Shown here: piece by piece, positions 1-12,612 of the stretch
Position numbering within the stretch: the stretch's first letter is position 1
Layout of the letters: each line of letters starts with the position of its first letter
NCBI GenBank assembly: GCA_007844125.1
Contig: CM017560.1
Span: 1,544,401-1,608,400, forward strand
Length of the DNA: 64,000 nucleotides
Source: Sinonovacula constricta
Lineage: Eukaryota > Mollusca > Bivalvia > Cardiida > Solecurtidae
Reading direction: 5' to 3'
Position numbers and translations under genes: made by a program
The notes under the pieces: generated by a model
What the model saw: the letters and a program-made list of their open reading frames with translations, nothing else
Database searches by the model: none
Told to the model about the DNA's origin: nothing

Positions 1-1733
1 ATGTGACTGTAACCTCTGGAGAATGTTCTGACAAACATGTGACTGTAACCTCTGGAGAATGGTCTGACAAACATGTGACTGTAACCTCTGGAGAATGTTC
101 TGACAAACATGTGACTAACCTCTGGAGAATGTTCTGACAAACATGTGACTGTAACCTCTGGAGAATGTTCTGACAAACATGTGACTAACCTCTGGAGAAT
201 GGTCTGACAAACATGTGACTGTAACCTCTGGAGAATGTTCTGACAAACATGTGACTGGAACCTTTGGAGAAGGGTCTGACAAACATGTGAATGTAACCTC
301 TGTAGAATGGTCTGACAAACATGTGACTAACCTCTGGAGAATGGTCTGACAAACATGTGACTGTAACCTCTGGAGAATGATCTGACAAACATGTGACTGT
401 AACCTCTGGAGAATGGTCTGACAAACATGTGTCTGTAACCTCTGTAGAATGGTCTGACAAACATGTGACTATAACCTCTGGAGAATGGTCTGACAAACAT
501 GTGACTGTAACCTCTGGAGAATGATCTGACAAACATGTGACTGTAACCACTGGAGAATGGTCTGACAAACATGTGACTGTAACCTCTGGAGAATGGTCTG
601 ACAAACATGTGACTGTAACCTCTGGAGAATGGTCTGACAATCATGTGACTGTAACCTCTGGAGAATGGTCTGACAAACATGTGACTGTAACCTCTGGAGA
701 ATGGTCTGACAAACATGTGACTGTAACCTCTGGAGAATGGTCTGACAACCATGTGACTGTAACCTCTGGAGAATGGTCTGACAAACATGTGACTGTAACC
801 TCTGGAGAATGGTCTGACAAACATGTGACTGTAACCTCTGGAGAATGGTCTGACAAACATGTGACTGTAACCTCTGGAGAAGGGTCTGACAAACATGTGA
901 CTAACCTCTGGAGAATGGTCTGACAAACATGTGACTGTAACCTCTGGAGAATGGTCTGACAAACATGTGACTGTAACCTCTGGAGAATGGTCTGACAAAC
1001 ATGTGACTGTAACCTCTGGAGAATGGTCTGACAAACATGTGACTGTAACCTCTGGAGAATGTTCTGACAAACATGTGACTGTAACCACTGGAGAATGGTC
1101 TGACAAACATGTGACTGTAACCACTGGAGAAGGGTCTGACAAACATGTGACTGTAACCTCTAGAGAATGTTCTGACAAACATGTGACTGGAACCTCTGGA
1201 GAATGTTCTGACAAACATGTTACTGTAACCTCTGGAGAATGGTCTGACAAACATGTGACTGTAACCTCTGGAGAATGGTCTGACAAACATGTGACTGGAA
1301 CCTCTGGAGAATGTTCTGACAAACATGTGACTGTAACCTCTGGAGAATGGTCTGACAAACATGTGACTGTAACCTCTGGAGAATGGTCTGACAAACATGT
1401 GACTGTAACCTCTAGAGAATGGTCTGACCAACATGTGACTGTAACCTCTGGAGAATGGTCTGACAAACATGTGACTGTAACCACTGGAGAATGGTCTGAC
1501 AAACATGTGACTGTAACCTCTGGAGAATGGTCTGACAAACATGTGACTGTAACCTCTGAAGAATGGTCTGACAAACATGTGACTGTAACCTCTGGAGAAT
1601 GGTCTGACAAACATGTGACTGTAACCTCTGGAGAATGGTCTGACAATCATGTGACTGTAACCTCTGGAGAATGGTCTGACAAACATGTGACTGTAACCTC
1701 TGGAGAATAGTCTGACAAACATGTGACTGTATA
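1..1733. repeat. 36 bp minisatellite array (about 48 copies)
   Basis: The array runs off the left edge of the window. Each unit contains GTGACTGTAACCTCTGG followed by AGAATGGTCTGACAAACAT. Several units lack three bases (GTGACTAACC form, for example near 112, 182, 326 and 898), giving 33 bp variants. Both lengths are multiples of three, so several frames on both strands stay open for hundreds of codons and encode 12-residue repeats. I read these ORFs as a by-product of the period rather than as genes, because all frames are equally open and no unique flanking coding sequence is visible. The left boundary is unknown. Confidence 0.95.
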
Positions 1734-1739
1734 ATCATG

Positions 1740-2384
1740 GACAGTTATACAGTGGCTGATATATTCCAAGAAGTGTGTAGAAATCAATACTTATGTCTTC
1801 CATACGTAACTTACCTTATTCTTTTCCAACTTGTTTGTTTAATACTAGTTTCACTAGCTGAGAATTGTATTGCAGTCAAATGATGTACACAGACATGCGT
1901 GATTTTTTTAAATATCATGATATTAAATTTTCCATTAATCAATTTATTTATGACTTTTTATCATTTGCTGTTCTAGTATGTGGTGCTTTACATAGTTCCA
2001 TATTTTTTTCTACTAGCTCTTTTTATAGCGCCCTGTTAGCTTCACTAGAAGATGATCATGGTGACACAGAAGATTTATTTATGAACATGATCGTCTGGAA
2101 GCTCATTAACCTCCTACACATGGCCATTAAACAACCATGATATGTGTTAATTTCATGTCACTGCAGCTTTTTTTATTATACAACACAGTGGCTAGGATTA
2201 TTCTTGTTTGAGAAAAGAAAGTTTATGTTATGTTGCAACAAACATGCCCAGCAGTCACTCTGTGACTTACCTAAACAGTAGTGTAGGCATAGTTTATAGT
2301 TTAGTTGGTAGCCAAATATATCTTACTTTGTATCCATAAATATACTTGACTTAAGGGTATATTTTATTTTAGGTTTGTCGGTTG
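1740..2384. other. unique AT-rich stretch, nothing recognised
   Basis: This lies between the 36 bp array and a SINE fragment. It has short ORFs only (largest about 90 codons at 1865-2140, no recognisable motif). I see no splice-bordered exon or RNA gene here. Confidence 0.5.
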
Positions 2385-2515
2385 TGTTTTTTCGTTCAAT
2401 CAATAGTCTTTTACATATTTGGAGATGGTGTCCACTTAATGCTTTCACAGCTTATAGCATGCTGTGAACACTTGGCATGATACCACACCTAGTCATCCTG
2501 ATACTGAGCCATTTA
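2385..2515 (-). mobile_element. SINE family 1, partial diverged copy
   Basis: On the minus strand this matches the body of the tRNA-derived SINE at 44008-44321: the GGTATCATGCCAAG block, the GTTCACAGCATGC block and the GGTGTCCA/CTCCA block, in the right order. The tRNA-like head is missing and internal deletions are evident, so it is an old truncated copy. Confidence 0.65.
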
Positions 2516-2599
2516 GCATAAAACTAGGCTTAATTTGATTTAATATATGCATAGGTGTTAGACAACTATCATAATATTTACTTTAGGAGGTTGCATCCT

Positions 2600-4050
2600 C
2601 CCTATCCAGTGCATTATCAGTTGCTCTACCTGCACATTGACTCCCCTACCAATGCTCTAGCAATTGCTCTAACAGCACGGGGACTTCTCAACCATTCTCT
2701 AGAAATGCTCTACCAGCAAGGGGACTTCTCAACAATTCTCTTATCAATTGCTCTACCAGCATGGGGACTTCTCAACAAGTCTCTTATCAATTGCTCTACC
2801 AGCACGGGGACTTCTCAACAAGTCTCTATCAATTGCTCTACCAGCAAGGGGACTTCTTAACAATTCTCTTATCAATTGCTCTACCAGCACGAGGACTTCT
2901 CAACAAGTCTCTATCAATTGCTCTACCAGCAAGGGGACTTCTCAACAAGTCTCTATCAATTGCTCTACCAGCATGGGGACTTCTCAACAAGTCTCTATCA
3001 ATTGCTCTACCAGCAAGGGGACTTCTTAACAATTCTCTTATCAATTGCTCTACCAGCACGAGGACTTCTCAACAAGTCTCTATCAATTGCTCTACCAGCA
3101 AGGGGACTTCTCAACAAGTCTCTATCAATTGCTCTACCAGCAAGGGGACTTCTCAACAAGTCTCTATCAATTGCTCTACCAGCACAGGGACTTCTCAACA
3201 AGTCTCTATCAATTGCTCTACCAGCATGGGGACTTCTCAACAAGTCTCTATCAATTGCTCTACCAGCAAGGGAACTTCTCAACAAGTCTCTATCAATTGC
3301 TCTACCAGCATGGGGACTTCTCAACAAGTCTCTATCAATTGCTCTACCAGCAAGGGGACTTCTTAACAATTCTCTTATCAATTGCTCTACCAGCACGAGG
3401 ACTTCTCAACAAGTCTCTATCAATTGCTCTACCAGCACGAGGACTTCTCAACAAGTCTCTATCAATTGCTCTACCAGCAAGGGGACTTCTCAACAAGTCT
3501 CTATCAATTGCTCTACCAGCACAGGGACTTCTCAACAAGTCTCTATCAATTGCTCTACCAGCATGGGGACTTCTCAACAAGTCTCTTTCAATTGCTCTAC
3601 CAGCACGGGGACTTCTCAACAAGTCTCTATCAATTGCTCTACCAGCACAGGGACTTCTCAACAATTCTCTTATCAATTGCTCTACCAGCACAGGGACTTC
3701 TCAACAAGTCTCTATCAATTGCTCTACCAGCAAGGGGACTTCTTAACAATTCTCTTATCAATTGCTCTACCAGCACAGGGACTTCTCAACAAGTCTCTAT
3801 CAATTGCTCTACCAGCATGGGGACTTCTAAACAAATCTCTTATCAATTGCTCTACCAGCATGAGGACTTCTCAACAAGTCTCTATCAATTGCTCTACCAG
3901 CAAGGGGACTCCTCAAAAAGCCTCTATCAATTGCTCTACCAGCATGGGGACTTCTCAACAATTCTCTTATCAATTGCTCTACCAACACTGGTCCACCCTT
4001 ACCAATGCTCTCTCAATTACTCTACCAGTCTGGGGACTCCCTTTCTGATG
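2600..4050. repeat. 42/43 bp minisatellite array (B)
   Basis: About 34 units share TCAATTGCTCTACCAGCA followed by a variable CGGGG/AGGGG/TGGGG and then ACTTCTCAACAAGTCTCTA. A 43 bp variant (AACAATTCTCTTATCAATTG) recurs at defined places: its GACTTCTTAA signature is at 2851, 3020, 3357 and 3737. The spacings are 169, 337 and 380 bp, each close to a whole number of units. The one-base variants shift frame, which produces overlapping ORFs in all frames. It shares the GCTCTACCAGCA core with the 41 bp array on its right. Confidence 0.95.
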
Positions 4051-5265
4051 CTCTCACAATTGCTCTCCCAGCAGGAGGAGGCCCCTACCGATACTATCAC
4101 CATTGCTTTAACAGCATGATGACTCCACTGCAGGTATTATCTCCATTGTTCTACAGCATGGGGTTTCCTACCGATGCTCTTTGAATTGCTCTACCAGCTC
4201 ATACACTCCCCTACCAATGCTCTCTCCATTGCTCTTTCATCAGGCCATCCCCTTCCGATGCTCTTTCAATTGCTCTACCAGCATGGCCTCCCCTAGCGAT
4301 GCTCTTTCAATTGCTCTACCAGAATGGCCTCCCCTAGCGATGCTCTTTCCGTTGCTCTACCAGCATCGCCTCCCCTACCAATGCTCTTTCAATTACTCTA
4401 CCAGCATGGCCACCCCAACCGATGCTCTTTCAAGTACTCTACCAGCATGGCCACCCCTACCGATGCTCTTTCAAGTACTCTACCAGCATGGCCACCCCTA
4501 CCAATGCTCTTCCAAGTACTCTACCAGCATGGCCACCCCTACCAATGCTCTTTCAAGTACTCTACCAGCATGGCCATCCCTACCAATGCTCTTTCAAGTA
4601 CTCTCCCAGCATGGCCTCCCCTAGCGATGCTCTTTCCGTTTCTCTACCAGCATCGCCTCCCCAACCCATGCTCTTTCAATTACTCTACCAGCATGGCCAC
4701 CCCTACCGATGCTCTTTCAATTACTCTACCAGCATGGCCACCCCTAGCGATGCTCTTTCAATTGCTCTACCAGCATGGCCACCCCTACCGAGGCTTTTTC
4801 AATTGCTCTACCAGCATCGCCTCCCCTACCAATGCTCTGTCAATTGCTCTACCAGCAAACCACCCCTACCGATGCTCTTTCAATTACTCTGCCAGCATGG
4901 CCACCCCTACCAATGCTGTTTCAAGTACTCTACCAGCATGGCCACCCCTACCAATGCTCTTTCCATTGCTCTACCAGCATCGCCTCCCCTACCAATGCTC
5001 TTTCAATTACTCTACCAGCATTGCCACCCCTAACGATGCTCTTTCAATTACTCTACCAGCATGGCCACCCCTAGCGATGCTCTTTCAATTGCTCTTCTAG
5101 CACACCCTCCCCAACCGATGCTCTTTCAATTGCTCTACCAGCATGGCCACCCCTACCGATGCTCTTTCAATTGCTCTACCAGCATTGCCTCCCCTACCAA
5201 TGCTCTGTCAATTGCTCTACCAGCATGGCCACCCCAACCGATGCGTTTTCAATTGCTCCATGACC
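4000..5265. repeat. 41 bp minisatellite array (C)
   Basis: About 30 units contain GCTCTACCAGCATGGCCACC followed by CCTACCGATGCTCTTTCAA. Variants include CATCGCCTCC, CCTAGCGATG and AAGTACTCTACC. C-like units also appear at the left margin of array B (around 2620-2680), so B looks like an expansion nested inside an older C-type array. The left boundary with B is gradual. Confidence 0.93.
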
Positions 5266-5282
5266 ATTTTCCATCTATGACT

Positions 5283-6235
5283 ATATTGTAAAATATTAAA
5301 AATCTTTTTTTCATAATTAACAATAGCTAGAACCTTGTTTTTTGGGATGTAAGTTCGTAGGGTGGCCCCCTCTCAACACTGGTCAGTGAAATTTAATCCT
5401 TTGGAAATGGCAACAGGCCTTAGCATTTTTGTTGTAAAGCTATGCATGTAGTTAAACTTTAAATATTTTCTTGACAGATCAAAACTTCTTGATCATAATG
5501 AAACTAATTGTCTAAACGATTCATGTTATCTTCCCTTATAATAATATTTCAATTATTCTTTTCTGCTAAAAAATGCATTACTTTACATCTACGGTATTAT
5601 GGTACATAACAGAGGGCCATAATGGCCCTTTTGTTGCAATGTTATGTGATCAGGCAGACTGAATATGTTTCTGTAAATGCTTAAAAAAAGGGATCAGTTA
5701 TGAATGACATCCCTTTAAGGGACTTAAAATCAAGGAGAAAATTTTTACCATAGATCATGTACATTCCCAATTAATGAAATTACCATCTTTGATGTTAGAT
5801 TAAGAAGTTAATTAGAAATGCTCATATAAACTCCACATCACATTTACTCTAGTTCTTTTTGTGTATTCTACATGAACTTTCACAATGAATATTTTTTATT
5901 TCCCAATAAGTAATGAACAAAGCAAAGATTGACTGACAAAATATAGCATCGCAGATAAAACTTCTTGCATGCTTGCCTGGTCAGTTGATTGATTGGTTGA
6001 TTCAATGACAGCTGGGTTTAACTGTTTGAATGGATTGGTTGGCTAGATGGTCCTGACATTTCGGTATGTGCTTTTTCCTAACTGCAAATGTCTTTATTCT
6101 TTGCCGGTTTTTCTTGTAGTTATGATCAGTTGATTTAAAAAAAAACACAACAAATTTGTACCACATAAATAAAAGATTTGATGAGTGATACATTACAACA
6201 GGCAACAGTAGAAACTGTAACAATAGTGTAGACTG
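5283..6235. other. non-repetitive AT-rich stretch with one short palindrome
   Basis: No coding exon or RNA gene was recognised. At 5613-5629 there is a near-perfect palindrome, AGGGCCAT-A-ATGGCCCT. It resembles the terminal hairpin of the dispersed elements ending near 41670 and 55370, so it may mark a very short remnant of that family. Confidence 0.45.
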
Positions 6236-7845
6236 TCACCCTCAGAATGCTCCAGCCCATCCCCTCCTGAGTTAAGGTTAGAGTCACTGACAGAACTCTC
6301 CAGCTCATCACCTCCTGAGTTAAGGTTAGAGTCACAGACAGAACTCTCCAGCCCATCCCCCCCTGAGCTAAGGATAGAGTCACAGACAGAACTCTCCAGC
6401 TCATCACCTCCTGAGTTAAGGTTAGAGTCACTGACAGAACTCTCCAGCCCATCACCTCCTGAGTTAAGGTTAGAGTCACTGACAGAACTCTGCAGCTCAT
6501 CACCTCCTGTGTTAATGTTAGAGTCACTGACAGAACTCTCCAGCCCATCACCTCCTGAGTTAAGGTTAGAGTCACTGACAGAACTCTCCAGCTCATCACC
6601 TCCTGTGTTAAGGTTAGAGTCACTGACAGAAATCTCCAGCCCATCACCTCCTGAGTTAAGGTTAGAGTCACTGACAGAACTCTCCAGCTCATCACCTCCT
6701 GTGTTAAGGTTAGAGTCACTGACAGAAATCTCCAGCTCATCACCCCCTGAGTTAAGGTTAGAGTCACTGACAGAACTCTCCAGCTCATCACCTCCTGTGT
6801 TAATGTTAGAGTCACTGACAGAAATCTCCAGCCCATCCCCCCCCTGAGCTAAGGTTAGAGTCACTGACAGAACTCTCCAGCTCATCACCTCCTGAGTTAA
6901 GGTTAGAGTCACAGACAGAACTCTCCAGCTCATCACCTCCTGAGTTAAGGTTAGAGTCACTGACAGAACTCTCCAGCCCATCACCTCCTGAGTTAAGGTT
7001 AGAGTCACAGACAGAACTCTCCAGCCCATCCCCCCCCCCCCCTGAGCTAAGGTTAGAGTCACTGACAGAACTCTCCAGCTCATCACCTCCTGAGTTAAGG
7101 TTAGAGTCACAGACAGAACTCTCCAGCTCATCACCTCCTGAGTTAAGGTTAGAGTCACTGACAGAACTCTCCAGCCCATCACCTCCTAAGTTAAGGTTAG
7201 AGTCACTGACTGAATTCTCCAGCCCATCTTCTCCTGAGTTAAGGTTAGAGTCACAGACAGAACTCTCCAGCCTTTCACCTCCTGAGTTAAGGTTAGTGTC
7301 ACTGACAGAACTCTCCAGCTCATCACCTCCTTAGTAAAGGTTAGAGCCACTGACAGAACTCTCCAGCCCATCACCTCCTGAGTTAAGGTTAGTCACTGAC
7401 AGAACTCTCCAGCCCATCCCCCCATGAGCTTAGGTTAGAGTCACAGACAGAACTGTCCAGCCCATCACCTCCTGAGTTAAGGTTAGAGTCACTGACAGAA
7501 CTCTCCAGCCCATCACCTCCTGAGTTAAGGTTAGTCACTGACAGAATTCACCAGCCCATCACCTCCTGAGTTAAGGTTAGAGTCACTGACAGAACTCTCC
7601 AGTCCATCACCTCCTGAGTTAAGGTTAGAGTCACAGACAGAACTCTCCAGCTCATCACCTCCTGAGTTAAGGTTAGAGTCACTGACAGAACTGTCCAGCC
7701 CATCACCTCCTGTGTTAAGGTTAGAGTCACTGACAGAACTCTCCAGCCCATCACCTCCTGTGTTAAGGTTAGAGTCACAGACAGAACTCTCCAGCTCATC
7801 ACCTCCTGAGTTAAGGTTAGAGTCACTGACAGAACTCTCCAGCTT
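6236..7845. repeat. 48 bp minisatellite array (D)
   Basis: About 33 units contain AGAGTCACTGACAGAACTCT followed by CCAGCCCATCACCTCCTGAGTTAAGGTT. Two binary polymorphisms (CACTGACAG/CACAGACAG and GCCCATC/GCTCATC) are interleaved along the array. One unit at 7030-7042 carries a run of 13 C, and a few units lack three or more bases. The period is a multiple of three, so long open frames on both strands are incidental. Confidence 0.95.
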
Positions 7846-7861
7846 TTCACAATACGTTGTG

Positions 7862-8739
7862 ACAAAAGTTACAATTGGAACTATTTAAGGATACAATATT
7901 TTCTTTATGATTGCATTTTTTCTAAATTACAATAAATTTTCATAAGCGCTACTGGATGCAGGCACAATACCAAATTTCATAATTAACTGTCATTTATTTC
8001 ATCAACACTACACCCCTGTGATCTGAATGGAAAAATCCAGAGTGCTCGTTCTTTTCTGAACTGAGATGCAGTAACCTAATACTGAGATGCTGAGCTGATG
8101 ATGCGAATGACCTCTGTCATACATAACATGGCAGAAGGCATTGAGGCCCTGCGTGGGATATGGCAAATATCTCAGCCTGATAGATAATGCATTGTCAGAA
8201 GGACCCTCATTCTTATAACAGTTCGCTCTCCAAGGTTTGATCCTTTCCTCGGGCCACTGATTGATACTTCTACATGGCCTTGTTCATTCATAAATCTGCA
8301 GTTCATGTATATCTGTATTATGCAATATAATCACTGGAAGAGCTAGTTTAAACAGACAACAATACTAATAACATTTTGAAGCATTCCTCGCCAAGTTGCC
8401 TTCGACATTCATCCTTATTTCTGTAAAAGCATAATTTTTTACAGGCATTTACTGACTGCTGTTAGTCAAGGTCATGCAAGGTCAATCAATCGTGCTTCTG
8501 AAAATCAGCTTTCTTATAACTCTGAACAGTGCGACAAGAGACAGAGCCAAAAAAAAAAAAATCATCCACAAACAATTATAGTGTACCATACCTATCTTGA
8601 CCCTAATTGTGTAGTGCATTTATCAAAAACAAAAACAACCTCTGTTTAAACCATACAGTCTGTTTAGAATACATGTTACTTAAATTTTTCACTTTAATTG
8701 TCACAGGTTGATAAAAGCTGTGTTTTTTTTATATTTCAG
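7862..8739. other. unique sequence upstream of a candidate exon
   Basis: No recognisable gene or repeat. It is AT-rich and ends in a T-run and ATATTTCAG that would serve as the acceptor of the candidate exon at 8740. Confidence 0.4.
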
Positions 8740-8812
8740 GTCTGAAAAGTAGCTGCCCATTGAGCAGAATGACAAAGTTTGTCAACATCAGATAGTTTAA
8801 AGTTGTTTCTTG
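8740..8812 (+). other. candidate non-coding 5' exon (speculative)
   Basis: A 73-base segment is bounded by a strong acceptor (T-run then ATATTTCAG, AG at 8738-8739) and a consensus donor (TTG|GTAAGT, GT at 8813-8814). It contains one ATG followed after eight codons by TAG. It has the right strand and position to be a 5' UTR exon of the diacylglycerol kinase gene, but nothing except the splice signals supports it. Chance pairs of such signals are expected in a window of this size. Confidence 0.25.
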
Positions 8813-8814
8813 GT

Positions 8815-9986
8815 AAGTTATCTGTCATTTCTTGTTTTCACTTTTGCATTAGCACCCTAAGGTCTTTCAATTCTCTTTACTTGGCTGAATTATAACTGTT
8901 GGTTAGATCGATAAATCTTATGTGTTTTATGTAAGATAAATCTTAACAAAACGCAATGATGAATTATGTAATATAGCTACATTTGCAAAATCCTGTCTCA
9001 GTTAAGCTCAGTTTATTTTTGCTCATTATAAACTTATAATAAATATCCTTCATTGCCTGCTGGGATCATTTCTGTTCATGATATACACGCTTTGCTGATT
9101 TGTTGCTGATAAAAAGTATATTTACCTTCACATGAATTAACTGGGGTTTTTAACAAATGATGAATGATAAGGGTTACACATGGTCATTTATTTTGTACTC
9201 TAGTGAAAATAATCATCTTGTACATGTTACTCCCTCGTCATAAGCTCTTTGGTGGAGTTGCACAAATACTTACAGTTGTGTGTGACTAATACTTTCTATT
9301 TTTTAAAGATGAACATGATGTTATTGTAATATCATAAAATACAAAATCTTCTAAAACTAAAGACTAGGAAAATTAGTTAATCACATTAAATCACATGCTT
9401 ACAACATAGTTCTGCCTTTTGTAAAAGCATTTACCATTGCTCAGAGAACATGTCTGTGGTCACCAATCTTTATGTGAGTAGACCACACATTAACTGATTA
9501 AGACACATATCTCATTTTTTATTTTAATTTTATTTTATATTCTAACACGATCAATATTTTACCTCTATAAACAAAGAAGCATTCTGCCCTGATAAAATAA
9601 ACGACATATCATGGTATAAACTGGGACTTTTTTTTACTGCATAAGAATAGCTGTTCCTTTTACTTTCCCTACCCATTTTTTTATTGTTTACCAAGCTGAC
9701 ATATTGTGATAAGTTGTTCATTTCCTTCACATGGCGTTCACCTGAAACTTTACCCTGTCTTGAAAAGTAACGGTTTTGTTTTACTAATAACATAAGTATA
9801 AAATTATGATAAAAAATAAATAAATAAAATATGCAATTTCATTGGTTGTTGATATTCTTTTGAAAAAAAAACAACACCTGGAAGTACGCTTGGGTGAAAT
9901 AGAACAGCCAAACAAGGGGAGCAACCTAACAGCCTTGCATTAATTGTAGTTCGCATTGTAGTTTGCATTTCTGTCTATCTTTTAAC
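8815..9986. other. AT-rich non-coding stretch
   Basis: Contains only short ORFs without recognisable motifs (longest on the minus strand, 9551-9793). No repeats longer than simple A/T runs were seen. Confidence 0.4.
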
Positions 9987-10051
9987 TTCAGATGCGTAAA
10001 TTTCATCACTAAGGCCTACGGCTCTCATGACTAAATTTATGCGCATCTGAA
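9987..10051. repeat. short imperfect inverted repeat
   Basis: The left arm 9987-10003 (TTCAGATGCGTAAATTT) is complementary to the right arm ending at 10051 apart from a two-base insertion. About 29 bases lie between the arms. It could be a hairpin or the remnant of a small fold-back element. No target-site duplication was identified. Confidence 0.55.
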
Positions 10052-10114
10052 CTCGAAACAGTGATATATTGTGTGTTAGATCACATAAACCTAAAATCTA
10101 TTTTCTAAATAAAC

Positions 10115-10361
10115 ACAAAGTCGTTAAAAATGGTAGTGGTATAGCTCCCTTGCTAACGCTCAAGCAAATATAAGGGTAGTTCCACGACTGGTTGGCCCTA
10201 GTGTCATGATAATGTGACTGGGTGTGGTATCATGCCAGGTGTTCACGGCATGCTATACACAGTGAAGGCAGCACTATATCTGCTTCAAGAGGACACCGTC
10301 TCCAGATAACTGAAATACTGTTGGTGGGACGATAAACCCAAAAAACAAACAAACAAACAAA
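10115..10361 (+). mobile_element. SINE family 1, 5'-truncated copy with target-site duplication
   Basis: This matches the 44008-44321 SINE from the AAAGTCGTTAAAAATGG block to the tail, which ends in (AAAC)n. The tRNA-like head is absent. A perfect 10 bp direct repeat CTAAATAAAC flanks it at 10105-10114 and 10362-10371. That is the signature of LINE-machinery retroposition with 5' truncation, and the intact duplication suggests a fairly young insertion. Confidence 0.85.
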
Positions 10362-10371
10362 CTAAATAAAC

Positions 10372-11222
10372 TTACATCCTCTTTCATTCTCATCAGTACT
10401 TGGACAAACAATCTTTGCTTGCAATTTGTTAAGTTACAGACTACAGGGAGTCAATTTTCTCAGTTCATTATTTGCATACCTTGAATTGCTATACAGGATT
10501 AAACTATAACTGCCCAAACAGTGTATGTGTGTAAAAATGTGTACATCCAAATAGAAAGTAATGATTCTTTGCAATTGACTATATATTCTGTCACCTTTTT
10601 AAAATCAGAGTGTTGGTTGGCAGTAAACTCAAGATGTTATGTATACAAGACAGTGTGATGATAGGGTGATTGGCATGTGGTCAGTTTTACTACAGAACTA
10701 CTTTCATGAATAAATTCCAACTACAAAACTAGGTAAAAGGCAAACCAACTTGGAAAAGGCAGACATATTTGTCATAAATGAGACACTTTAAAAAATAGAG
10801 GTTTTGTAAAATTAGTCTTTGTTTTGGAATGAAGACATTTTTTGTGAATTAATGGATGAACATCACAAATCGAAAATTCTTTCCTTAATTGAAATAAGCA
10901 TTTATTGAATAAAGTTGACGTTAAAGTATTGAATGGATTCTATGTAAGATGTGATGCCAATAGAAACTGAAAACTTAGTAAAATTGGAAAATAATTAGTA
11001 ACAGTCTTTGTGTAAATTAATTTCCAATTTGTTGAAGTTGTCAGCTTGATGTAATTGTCATGGAAACCAAAATATTCCAAGGAATGCTATTTTTTCCATA
11101 CTTCATCTTTGTACCCTAGCAAGAATGGGGGAGAACAATTAAGGATTGAATTTCATTTTGCTGACATTCATTTTGTATGAACGATGATCATGTGCAGGCA
11201 AAAACATGAGGCACACTAGCAC
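10372..11222. other. AT-rich non-coding stretch
   Basis: Nothing recognised between the SINE copy and the TIR transposon; only short ORFs are present. Confidence 0.4.
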
Positions 11223-12384
11223 TACAGTACTGAAAATCATGAAATTGACAAACGGAACGGAGTGGAAATGGAAATGGAACGTTTTTCGTTTCCTGTTGAA
11301 ACGGAAACGGAACGGAGTGGAAATGGAAATGCAACGGAGCGCTACAAACGCTTGAAACGGTATAAACGGTATAAACGCTATAACCGGAGCGCTTGGAACG
11401 CTAGAAACGGTAGAAACGGAAAAATCGGAATGCTCATAACGGTAGAGTTATTTTCACTACCGCTTCAAACGTTTCTAGGTCACCTGATTATTTATAGTAA
11501 CATTTCAACCGTTTCTTGGTACGAAATAAATTTAAACGAACACAATAACTGGCTTCAATTTATCAACACAAACGCGCTTTTATATGTACTCTGCAGAAAG
11601 AAATAACAAATAAATTATTATCAAAAAATCGTATTTATCAAACTCGTACATTACAGTTCCGAAACCGCACGAGTTGTCCAAGTCATCGTGTACCGTTAAA
11701 TCAGAAACTGCACTAAAAATCACTCCGCACGATAAAACACGCAATTTAACTACAATATTGCGTTTCTGTCGAAACTGATGTTTTAATTAATTCCAATGAA
11801 TAGCTTAACATCCGCCTTGGATCGACATTCTTAGTCTTCATTGTTTGGCATATGAAGATAGTGTGTACACAGCTGTCATTACACGTATGCGCGCGCAATG
11901 TCGCAGCATTTCCCGAGTTTGAATTTTCGCTAATTACTTTGTAGCTGCATGGTCCGTTCCCGGATCAACTACGCCTATCATTTTTGTGTGAACATACTTG
12001 CTTAAAGTATTTTTCATTTACAAAGAATGCATTGCGTGGTACAAAATAAAGTTACTTAATGAAATTAAACCTCAACCAAAAGAAGGTAACACATCTCATA
12101 TAACACAAAAAAACATAAAACAACTACACATAAAACAAACAAACAATGCTATGTATTATTGCAAGATGTGACCCAATCAAGAACCAATAACATCCTCCCC
12201 GGCACACTGAGCCAATGACTAGTATGATCCTAAAGTTCAAAGTCTGAATAACCATAGAATGCCAAATAGTGCACGTATACAATCATCGATTGACAGTTAA
12301 ATGAAACAACCGTGATAAAAACTTACATCACGTCCATTTACATGATAAATATTAAAGACATAATAATCATTACCGCCATTAAAT

Positions 12385-12612
12385 TCACCTGATCACACAT
12401 GATCATCATCGGGATCCCATATTACTTATATAATCACCACTAATCATCATCAAAAGCAGCATCACCGGCATCACGATCTACATCATAATCGTCATGAGCA
12501 TCAGCATCACCGTAACCGTTATTACCATTTACATTATAATCATAAACAGCATCGGTATCACCGTCATCATTATCAGCAGAAGCAGCAGTAGCACCGTCAT
12601 TTGTATCATCAT
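12385..12612. repeat. degenerate CAT/ATC trinucleotide tract
   Basis: This lies inside the TIR element. The plus strand is a decayed (ATC)n tract with many point changes (CATCATCG, ATCACCGTC, AGCATCAGC). It leaves an 82-codon isoleucine/serine-rich ORF at 12494-12742 that I consider non-functional. Confidence 0.65.

Noticed and set aside
327..1722. Long minus-strand ORFs with repeated MFVRPFSRGYSH or MSDHSPEVTVTCL units
   Set aside because: They overlap in different frames and exist because the 36 bp unit lacks stops and is a multiple of three. No unique coding context, so not annotated as genes.
2555..5291. Overlapping Ser/Thr/Leu-rich ORFs across arrays B and C
   Set aside because: Translations of minisatellite units in shifting frames, with no conserved protein feature.
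6135..7865. MGWRVLSVTLTLTQEV and ELESSVSDSNLNSGGD repeat ORFs
   Set aside because: Alternative frames of the 48 bp minisatellite.
11262..11606. ORF with KRYKRYKRY repeats
   Set aside because: Encoded by the GAAACGG subterminal repeats of the DNA transposon, not a conserved protein.
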